From Nonomuraea guangzhouensis (GTDB taxonomy: Bacteria; Actinomycetota; Actinomycetes; Streptosporangiales; Streptosporangiaceae), in the NCBI RefSeq assembly GCF_019396345.1, contig NZ_JAHKRM010000021.1, forward strand, positions 186,001 through 250,000: a stretch of DNA of 64,000 bases. Direction: 5' to 3'. The notes below the pieces were generated by a model. It worked only from the letters and a program-made list of their open reading frames with translations, made no database searches and was not told where the DNA came from. A program made the position numbers and the translations under genes. Positions 25,426 to 32,159 of the stretch are shown here, piece by piece (position 1 is the stretch's first letter; each line of letters starts with the position of its first letter).

Positions 25426-26654
25426 GCGAACATTTCGTGGTCCGCATCTACGAGTCCGAGCTCGCGGTGATCACCGACGAGACAGTGGACCATCACGAGC
25501 TGGAGACCGGTGGCAGCCTCTTCGGCCTCTTCGGCCACGGCGGCGGGCCGACCGTCTTCCTCGCGACGCGTCCGGCGGGAGAGGTCCTGAAACGACAGGC
25601 CTCTCTGGAACTCGACCCGCAGGTGACCCGCGCGCTCGAGCAGGTCGCCTGGGACGGGTTCGGGGTCCAGTGCATCGGCATGTGGCACTCCCATCACTGG
25701 ATCGGTCTGATGGAACCGAGCAGTGGCGACCGTGAACGTACCCGCAGGTACGCGCAGAAGTATCACCGTCCGCAGTACACCGAGATACTCGCCAACTTCG
25801 TCAGCCAGGAACCGCCGAATTCCCGGCGCGGCCTGGGCAGGCCCGGGACCGACTACCGCGTCCAGCTCACGCCCTTCTTCTATCTGGACGCCCGCAACCT
25901 CACCAGGGCGGAGACCTTCTTCCACGTGCTCCCCGGGGAGAGCCCGCTGCGCGGCACCCTCGCCAGGCTGGTGGGCGGGCTCGTGGACAGACCTGGCCTC
26001 AGCACGGCCATGCGGCCCGCTCCGCGCCTCCCGCAGGACTCCTACCGGCTCGCCGGGTCAGCCGCGTCGGCGGTGTCCGGGTGGCGGCGCTTCGTCTCTG
26101 GCGTACGGCCGGACTCCGGGGACGTCGGCGAGGTCGCCGACGACCATCGCGCTGACGATTCACTTGAGACCTCGCACGTCAAGCCGGCAACCGAGGAGCC
26201 GGCCGGCAGCTCGGCGGTCTCCGAGAAGCGGCCGGACGATCCGGAGCGACCGCGAGATGCCACGGACCTCTCAGCGGCTCCCGCGAAGCCGCCGCAGCCG
26301 TCGCTGTCCTCTGGAGGCCGGAGCACGTTCCTGCCGATCCCTGATCTCCCCGACTTCGTCACGCAGTACATCGAGCCCGCGGTGCAGCCGCTGGCCGGTC
26401 ATTACGACGTCGAGGTCAAGGTGATCCACGCGGACCGCATCGCCGTGATCGTGCGAATTCCCGGCCGCGCGACGCGTCTTCTCCTGTTCGCCGCGTGGGA
26501 CGGCGAACGTGCGGTCACCGCGGACTGCAGGGTCGCGGTGGTCCGCGGGAAGTCGCAGGAGGTCGTGGAATGGCGCGCGCGGCAGTGGGCGGACCTGTAC
26601 GACCTGCGCGTCCCGCTGAAGTGGGGAGTGCTGCTGCTGGAAAAGCTTCGTTGA
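25422..26654 (+). CDS. JAB/JAMM metalloprotease with C-terminal E2-like region
   Basis: 410 residues. The N-terminal JAB domain has the zinc and catalytic residues: Glu28 in ELETGGSLFG, His89 and His91 in MWHSHHW, then Ser100 and Asp103 in EPSSGD. The His-to-Asp spacing is one residue longer than in canonical JAMM motifs. JAMM enzymes cut isopeptide bonds after ubiquitin-like GlyGly tails. A disordered Ser/Pro/Asp/Glu-rich linker (about 215-310) leads to a C-terminal domain (YDVEVKVIHADRIAVIVRI...) that resembles the E2/RWD-like end of the preceding protein. Four-base overlap with the upstream gene; the E2 gene follows after 16 bases. Confidence 0.85.
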   Translation: MSEHFVVRIYESELAVITDETVDHHELETGGSLFGLFGHGGGPTVFLATRPAGEVLKRQASLELDPQVTRALEQVAWDGFGVQCIGMWHSHHWIGLMEPSSGDRERTRRYAQKYHRPQYTEILANFVSQEPPNSRRGLGRPGTDYRVQLTPFFYLDARNLTRAETFFHVLPGESPLRGTLARLVGGLVDRPGLSTAMRPAPRLPQDSYRLAGSAASAVSGWRRFVSGVRPDSGDVGEVADDHRADDSLETSHVKPATEEPAGSSAVSEKRPDDPERPRDATDLSAAPAKPPQPSLSSGGRSTFLPIPDLPDFVTQYIEPAVQPLAGHYDVEVKVIHADRIAVIVRIPGRATRLLLFAAWDGERAVTADCRVAVVRGKSQEVVEWRARQWADLYDLRVPLKWGVLLLEKLR

Positions 26655-26670
26655 ATTCTAGGGGGGAACT

Positions 26671-27120
26671 GTGGCCTGGGATTACTACCAGAGGATACGA
26701 CTCGTCGATGACTCGAACGGGCTGCGGACGTACTTCCCGTCCTTCAGCTTCTATGAGCCGACCGGTCACACATATGTCAGCGGCTACTGGACGAGCAACA
26801 TGGGCAACGGCTACGGGATGACGATCACCGTACCGCCCGGTTACCCGGACGAGTGCCCGAGCACCTACATCAGTTATCCCAGCCCGTTGCAGGGCTATAT
26901 GGGGTGGCGGACGATCGAGTCTTATGGCACCAGCCACGATATGCACACCTGGAAGACCGATCAGCCGGGGTGGGTGAAGATCTGCACTTATCGCCCCGAG
27001 CACTGGTCGGTCGAGCACTCGATGCTGAAGATAGTCGAGAAAGGCCTGCTGTGGATCGTCGCGTATGAATGCCATCTGCAGGACGGCAAGCCGATCAAGA
27101 ATTTTCTCATAGACGCGTGA
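26671..27120 (+). CDS. Bacterial E2-like ubiquitin-conjugating protein
   Basis: 149 residues with the order of an E2 fold: strands ending in TITVPPGYPDECP (the YP/PP turn), a His-rich SHDMHTWK segment, candidate catalytic Cys105 in GWVKICTYRPEHWS, then the W-S...L helix and KGLLWIVAYECHL, which parallels the 'Wl.qyE.yl.tG' end of prokaryotic E2 families. It would accept an activated modifier from the E1 as a thioester. GTG start at 26671 with an AGGGGGGA box. It lies between the JAB gene and a 65-residue protein gene, with gaps of 16 and 26 bases. Confidence 0.8.
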   Translation: MAWDYYQRIRLVDDSNGLRTYFPSFSFYEPTGHTYVSGYWTSNMGNGYGMTITVPPGYPDECPSTYISYPSPLQGYMGWRTIESYGTSHDMHTWKTDQPGWVKICTYRPEHWSVEHSMLKIVEKGLLWIVAYECHLQDGKPIKNFLIDA

Positions 27121-27146
27121 AAGAACCGAAATCGCAGGAGGCCCCC

Positions 27147-27344
27147 ATGGCCACGGATAAACACAACGACATCCGGGCGTTCATGGAACAGATGAAGGCA
27201 TCGGGGGGAAACCCGCCGTCCGGCAAGCGGATGGTGCTCAACCCGCAGACCGGCAAGTTCGAGGTGCGCTCGGTCGGCGACCGGCCCGGCGACCAGATCC
27301 CGAACGTGTCTGCCGAGGACATGAAGGCGTTCGCTCATGACTGA
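27147..27344 (+). CDS. 65-residue hydrophilic protein of the E1/E2/JAB operon
   Basis: A small, highly charged protein, MATDKHNDIRAFMEQMKASGG at the N-terminus and a tail NVSAEDMKAFAHD. ATG 27147 follows a strong AGGAG, and its stop overlaps the E1 start by eight bases, so it is clearly expressed with the E1. It sits where ubiquitin-like modifiers are encoded in related operons. It has no recognisable beta-grasp pattern and does not end in GlyGly; an internal SGG occurs at about residues 19-21. It may be the modifier, a Pup-like disordered tag, or an adaptor. I do not recognise a family. Confidence 0.75.
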   Translation: MATDKHNDIRAFMEQMKASGGNPPSGKRMVLNPQTGKFEVRSVGDRPGDQIPNVSAEDMKAFAHD

Positions 27345-28572
27345 CCAGGCGACCGTGCCCCGCCACGTGGTGTTCACCGACAGCGCGCTCGCCGTCATCG
27401 CGAGAGTCGCGACGCCCGGCCCGATGAGGCTGGGCCTGCGGCTGAGTGACCAGGGCGACCTGGCAACGGTCGAGGGAGCGGCCGGCGACGACGTTCTGGT
27501 GCTGCCGGAACAGCCCGCGGACGACTGGGTCCTCGACGAGCCCGGCCCGCTGATCGTGTGCTGGACCGGAGACGACGGCATCCGCGCGCATCGCACGTCC
27601 GGCTTGGGCCGGCCGGTCGGGGAACGGCTCGGGACCTCCGTGGTCCCCGCCGCCGCGGACGCCTTCGAGCGAGTGCACGGCATCTTCGAGACCGACGTGC
27701 TCCGGAAGAAGTCCGTCGCGGTGCTCGGCCTGGGCTCCGGCGGCAGCTTCATCGTGCGCGAACTCGCCAAAGCCGGAGTCGGCCGCTTCCTGCTCCTCGA
27801 CCATGACCGGCTCGAGGTGGGGAACGTCTCGCGGCACGAGTGCGGGCTCGCGGACGTCGGCCGGCTGAAGGCCAACGCGATGCGCGACGTCGTACATCAG
27901 CACCATCCCGCCGCGCGGGTCTTCACCAGCGGCCTGCACCTGAACGGAGAGACCCGCCGGCAGGTCAGGGACCTGATCAAGTACATCGAGGCGGATCTGG
28001 TGATCTGCGCGACCGACACCCGGGAGAGCCGGCTGCTGATCAACCGGATGTGCCTGCAGGCGGGACTTCCGCTGATCCTCGGGGGTGTCTACCGTCGCGC
28101 GTACGGCGGCATCGTGCAGCGGGTCGTCCCCGGTCTGACGCCCTGTTACCAGTGCTTCGTACAGGCGCTTCCCGAACAGGCCGCCGACAACGAGATCAGC
28201 AGCGCGGAGGACGCCGCGCGCGTCTCCTACACCGACCGCGCGGTGGCCCCGCAGCCGGGACTGTCCACCGACATCGTGCCCATCGCCCTCCACATGGTCA
28301 AGCTGGCGTTGCTGGAACTGCTCGACGGCGAGTCACCCGCCTTCGCCACCCTCGGCGCCGACCTCGTCGCCCCGATCCACCAGTGGATCAACCGCCGGGA
28401 GCTGGCCCACGCGGGACTCGAGCCGATGGGGGTCTCCATCGACCAGCAGAGCGTGCTCCGCTGGTACGGAGTACTCCTCCACCAGCTCGAGGACTGCGCG
28501 GTCTGCGCGACCGGCTCCGACGCGGCCAAGTCGGAAGACGACGAGTACTTCGGCGGCCCCGAACCGGCCTGA
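27337..28572 (+). CDS. E1-like ThiF-family adenylyltransferase
   Basis: 411 residues. The E1 core starts near residue 122: SVAVLGLGSGGSFIVRELA (nucleotide-binding GxGxxG), LLLDHDRLEVGNVSRHECG (the D...D..e..N.sRh motif), DVGRLKANA, and ICATDTRESRLLINR. Two Cys pairs (PCYQC and CAVC) can bind zinc as in ThiF/MoeB/E1. These enzymes adenylate the C-terminus of a ubiquitin-like protein and pass it to an E2 as thioester. The first 110 residues resemble a degenerate JAB-like domain (HVVFTDSALAVIARV). The C-terminus ends EYFGGPEPA. Last gene of the operon. Confidence 0.88.
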   Translation: MTDQATVPRHVVFTDSALAVIARVATPGPMRLGLRLSDQGDLATVEGAAGDDVLVLPEQPADDWVLDEPGPLIVCWTGDDGIRAHRTSGLGRPVGERLGTSVVPAAADAFERVHGIFETDVLRKKSVAVLGLGSGGSFIVRELAKAGVGRFLLLDHDRLEVGNVSRHECGLADVGRLKANAMRDVVHQHHPAARVFTSGLHLNGETRRQVRDLIKYIEADLVICATDTRESRLLINRMCLQAGLPLILGGVYRRAYGGIVQRVVPGLTPCYQCFVQALPEQAADNEISSAEDAARVSYTDRAVAPQPGLSTDIVPIALHMVKLALLELLDGESPAFATLGADLVAPIHQWINRRELAHAGLEPMGVSIDQQSVLRWYGVLLHQLEDCAVCATGSDAAKSEDDEYFGGPEPA

Positions 28573-28576
28573 CCGG

Positions 28577-29194
28577 TTATACCGTGCCGATCGCTGACTC
28601 GTGCAGGAACGATCGCAGTTCGGCTGTGTCGATGATGTGCGCCAGTCTCGGGAAGACGCTGGTCATCAGGGTGTGGTGGGCTTGCGGGTCCGGGTCGGTG
28701 ACGCCGTCGGACAGGATATAGAGCTGGTAGTCGCGGTCGGCGGCGTCGATGACGGTGGACAGGACGACGCCGCTGGTGGTGAGGCCGGCGATGACCAGGG
28801 TGGTGATTCCGCGATCCCGGAGCTGCCGGTCGAGGTCTGTCGTGGACAGGGCGCCGTAGCGGGTCTTGCGGACGATGATGTCACCGGGCTCGGGGGCGAG
28901 CTGATCGTGAAAGGCGGTGGCGGGATCCTCGTGGTGCATGAGGCGCTGCCGGCCGATGAAGGAGAAGGTCTTGTTGGCCGGCGGGATCGCCGCCCAGTCG
29001 GCTTCGGTGAAGCCCACCCGCACATAGGCGATGGCGGCACCGTGGGCTCGCATGTCGGCGATGGTGCCGGCTACCCGTGACAGCAGCGCTTCGGGGTTGG
29101 CCGGCTCGGGGAGCGAGGCCAGGATGGCCGGCTGGTAGTCCATGACGAGCAGTGCGGCCGTCCGAGGGTCCAGCGCCGGGGTGGTGACGGTCAT
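28577..29194 (-). CDS. Isochorismatase-like hydrolase lacking the catalytic Cys
   Basis: 205 residues, isochorismatase/cysteine hydrolase superfamily. The Asp is in LLVMDYQPAIL and the Lys in IVRKTRYGAL. In the third motif the usual T-x-x-C-V reads TTSGVV, so the nucleophilic Cys is missing, as in true isochorismatases but not in nicotinamidase-type members. ATG 29194 follows AAGGAG. It ends four bases from the convergent E1 gene and is not part of that operon. Confidence 0.8.
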   Translation of the reverse strand: MTVTTPALDPRTAALLVMDYQPAILASLPEPANPEALLSRVAGTIADMRAHGAAIAYVRVGFTEADWAAIPPANKTFSFIGRQRLMHHEDPATAFHDQLAPEPGDIIVRKTRYGALSTTDLDRQLRDRGITTLVIAGLTTSGVVLSTVIDAADRDYQLYILSDGVTDPDPQAHHTLMTSVFPRLAHIIDTAELRSFLHESAIGTV

Positions 29195-29422
29195 GTCGCT
29201 CCTTGGGTGATGTAGGGGTTCCGGGGCCGGATGAGGCGTTTTTCGCGCTCGCGGTGGCGGCTTCACCGCCTTGTAGTCCCTCGGCGCCGCTCATCAAATC
29301 GGAGCCTGACGCGGGGTGTCCAACAACTGACAGGCCGGCAGAGACAACCAGGAGTTGTTCATGGAGCTGGGACCTCGGGCCGTCAGGAACTTCCTCGCAA
29401 GCGATCGTCTACTCTTTCGGAG

Positions 29423-29965
29423 GTGGCGAACGCATCTGAAGATCTCGCATTGCCCACCGCCCTGGCCGAGGTGGCCGAGGTCGGCTTCGAGTGGGAGTGG
29501 GACGAGGAGACCGACGAGGCCAGCGGCTGTGATTTCGAGCCGTACGACCAGTTCGAGGAGCCCGACCGGACAGCGTGGTGGTTTCGCCTGTGGACCGGCA
29601 ACCAAGAGGTCGACGGCAGCGAGTTCCGCTTCTTCGGCACGACCGGGGCGGGTGACTACACCGGCTTCTGGCTGGTACGGCCCGACACGGCGATCACCGA
29701 CCAGCCCGTCGTCTACATCGGTTCCGAGGGTGAGTATGGTGTGATCGCCCGCGATCTCGGCGACCTCCTCTGGCTGTTCGCCGCCGGCCTGGGCCCCGCC
29801 GAGGCCTTCACGGACCCCGGCTCCCCGGCAGAGCCGAACGAGGCCTTCCACGCCATCGCCGAGCGACACGCACCCGGCCGCCGCCGCTCCCCCAGCGAGA
29901 TCGTGACTGGCGCACGAGCGGAGTTCCCGCATTTCCCGGATCTCATCGATGCGATGTGCCGCTGA
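29423..29965 (+). CDS. SMI1/KNR4 (SUKH)-like hypothetical protein
   Basis: About 180 residues. An acidic start (VGFEWEWDEETDEASGCDFEP) is followed by WWFRLWTGNQEVDG, FRFFGTTGAGDYTGFWLVR, VVYIGSEGEYGVIARDLGDLLWLFAAGLGP, a strand order resembling SUKH immunity proteins. SUKH proteins often protect against polymorphic toxins; here no toxin gene adjoins. The start is uncertain: GTG 29423 is in frame but its GGAGG is immediately adjacent. Convergent with the KOW-fusion gene. Confidence 0.6.
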   Translation: MANASEDLALPTALAEVAEVGFEWEWDEETDEASGCDFEPYDQFEEPDRTAWWFRLWTGNQEVDGSEFRFFGTTGAGDYTGFWLVRPDTAITDQPVVYIGSEGEYGVIARDLGDLLWLFAAGLGPAEAFTDPGSPAEPNEAFHAIAERHAPGRRRSPSEIVTGARAEFPHFPDLIDAMCR

Positions 29966-29984
29966 ACGGCACTTGTGACTGCGA

Positions 29985-31664
29985 TCAGGTCTCTTCGAGG
30001 ACGTGCACCTGGGGGAGGCTGCGGTGGCGGTGGTGGGCTTGGGCGATCGCAGCGAGGTTGTCGCGGCCCAGGGCACGGTAGGCCATGGTGAGTAGTTCGC
30101 TGGCGTGGTGTTCGAGCTCGGGGTCTCCCGCGCTGATCCAGTGCAGGTCACGGCCGAGGGTGAGAGCGTCGGCGGGGTGTCCGGCCTCGCAGCGGCGCCG
30201 TGCCTCGGCGACGTGGGCTTCACGGGCGGCTGGATCGTCGGTCAGCTCTTTTTGCAGGGCCGTGCAGAAGTCGTAGTCCTCCCACGGCCTCTGACGGCCG
30301 CGCTCAATTGCGGTGTCACCGTCGACGAGCGCGCCGCCGCCGTCCAGAGTCTCGATCCGATCCGGATCTCCGCGCTCGAGCAGTTCTGGCGAGTCCTTGT
30401 AAGCGTTGTGGTAGTCCTCGCCCTGCTCGTCGCGGTCGCCGGTCTCGAAGGTCATCAGGACCTCGCGCAGGAGCCGTAGCCGGTGCCGTCGTACGACCAC
30501 CTCGAGGTCCATGGGATCGGCCGGCTCATCGTCCCAATCTCCGAGGTGGCGCCAACCCCATTCGAGCGTGTTCCGGACGGCCTCGAGAGGGGTACGCGAC
30601 GGGAGACCCACGCCGCCACCATCGTTGTTGTAGTAGGAGGCGACGCCGGTGCAGGTGCGTCCGTCGTCGTACCAGAGCCCGAAGTGCAGCCCGTCGCCGC
30701 CGCCGTGCATGAACGTGAGGAACTCGGGCGGGTCGCGGTAGTAGCGGCCGTGTACGCGCACATCGATGCCGGCCCGGGAACCGCGAGCGGGATCATCGAA
30801 CAGGTCCATGATCCCGAACGGGTACAGTTCCAGGTCGTCGAGGGCCTGCTTTCCGGTCGGGCCCAGGGACAGCAGGAAGGCCCGGAACCGGAAGATCGAG
30901 TCGGGCAGCTGGAATCCCCAGTCGCGGGCAAGGCGTTCCTCGATCGCGGCGCGCTCGTGCTCCACCTGGGCCACAGCAGCCGACTGGTCTTGTGGTTGAT
31001 TCGCCGCCCTCCACACCGCGTAGTCCCGCAAATCGGCGGCGGAACGCGCTGCGGCCCGCCGACGGTCGGCCCGTTCCCACAGCGTCGGCGGCGGATCGGG
31101 CTGCCCGAATATCGTGGCCAGCAACTGTTCTTCGGCATGGGAGCGGTCGATGGCCGGATACCGCGACCGGCGTTCTTCCCGGGCGGCCGCAGCCGGCAGC
31201 CAGCGGCCGGAGTCGGCCGCCACCCGCCGTCTCGCCTCACCGGCCGGCAGCGGAGCGATCTCCTGATCGAACGCGCGCAACGCCACCGCCTTGCGCTGCC
31301 GCACATCGGCGTCAACCTCGGCACACAACGCGGTGTAAGCGTCCCACTCCTGGGCCAGATCCTCCTCGGGAAGATCGACACGCTCGAGAAAGAACTCGAA
31401 CTTCGCCCCATACTCGAGATCGTCGTATTGCGCCGCTATCCGCTCCCGCAGCCCCGCAAGGACCTCCTCGTCGGCCTCCGCCTCGCTGGACCACAGCTCG
31501 GGTACGTCCTCGGGATGCTCTATCTGGTCCCGATGGAGTTCCACCGCTGTTTGCCGGCCAAATATCGTCACCTGCGCTGTCAGCCTGTCACCGTCCACAG
31601 AGACGAGCTCCGCATCAAAGCTGGCGAACGGGCCATCGACAATCCTCACGAACTGACGCTCCAC
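29985..31664 (-). CDS. NusG-type KOW domain fused to an HPF1/SUKH-like protein
   Basis: 559 residues. The N-terminus matches the NusG C-terminal KOW domain: FVRIVDGPFASFDAELVSVD and VTIFGRQTAVEL. A charged helical region follows, then RYYRDPPEFLTFMHGGGDGLHFGLWYDD, which resembles the DUF2228/HPF1-like group annotated in bacteria as ADP-ribosylation-family proteins and the SUKH fold. A helical repeat-like tail follows. GTG 31664 follows GGGAGGGG at seven bases. The role is unknown; the KOW domain suggests contact with ribosome or RNA polymerase (inference). Confidence 0.65.
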   Translation of the reverse strand: MERQFVRIVDGPFASFDAELVSVDGDRLTAQVTIFGRQTAVELHRDQIEHPEDVPELWSSEAEADEEVLAGLRERIAAQYDDLEYGAKFEFFLERVDLPEEDLAQEWDAYTALCAEVDADVRQRKAVALRAFDQEIAPLPAGEARRRVAADSGRWLPAAAAREERRSRYPAIDRSHAEEQLLATIFGQPDPPPTLWERADRRRAAARSAADLRDYAVWRAANQPQDQSAAVAQVEHERAAIEERLARDWGFQLPDSIFRFRAFLLSLGPTGKQALDDLELYPFGIMDLFDDPARGSRAGIDVRVHGRYYRDPPEFLTFMHGGGDGLHFGLWYDDGRTCTGVASYYNNDGGGVGLPSRTPLEAVRNTLEWGWRHLGDWDDEPADPMDLEVVVRRHRLRLLREVLMTFETGDRDEQGEDYHNAYKDSPELLERGDPDRIETLDGGGALVDGDTAIERGRQRPWEDYDFCTALQKELTDDPAAREAHVAEARRRCEAGHPADALTLGRDLHWISAGDPELEHHASELLTMAYRALGRDNLAAIAQAHHRHRSLPQVHVLEET

Positions 31665-32159
31665 GGTGGGTCCCCTCCCGGACAATCACTGGGCCAGATG
31701 ATAGAGATCGCCACGGACATACGGGCCCGACAACCGCTGTGGTCCCGCTGGGTCAAGTCGCTGCCGGCCCGAACAGGCGGTCCAGGTGGTAGTCGCCGGC
31801 GACTTCGGTACGCGGGTCACGATCGGGGGCGATGTATTGGCGCCGAATGTGCGCGCGTCGTCTGCCGGATGTCGCGGTTTGTCGACGGCTGCCACCGTCG
31901 GTTGCGGCCGTGACACGACCATGACACGGCACGGACGAGGCAGAGACACGGCTGGCCGACAGTGGACGTGCTCGACCGGCGGGCGACTTACGGAGCGTGA
32001 GGCGAAGCAATCCGGCCACCCGCACCTGGACGACGCTGTACGGCCTGGCGTCACGGCGTCGCCCTCATCAAAGCAGGGCGAGAGAAACCGGCCGGAGCTG
32101 CTGTGACCGTCCGTCGGACAGAAACGTTACGGCGAAGGTGATCACGAAAAGGAGAAGAC
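31665..32159. other. 495-bp region without a supported gene
   Basis: An open frame exists at 31786-32106 but it has no ribosome-binding site, a biased composition and no recognisable motif. The segment near 32130-32157 holds the AAAAGGAG ribosome-binding site of the next gene. I see no other structure. Confidence 0.5.

Noticed and set aside
24261..26654. A 797-residue frame that would fuse the first operon protein's region to the JAB protease
   Set aside because: The JAB frame happens to stay open upstream, but the real first gene is in another frame with a clear E2-like end, and the JAB gene has its own ATG overlapping that stop.
31786..32106. Plus-strand 106-residue frame in the gap before the TAT protein
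   Set aside because: No ribosome-binding site and no motif; repeated Arg/Gly/Thr composition typical of non-coding GC-rich DNA.
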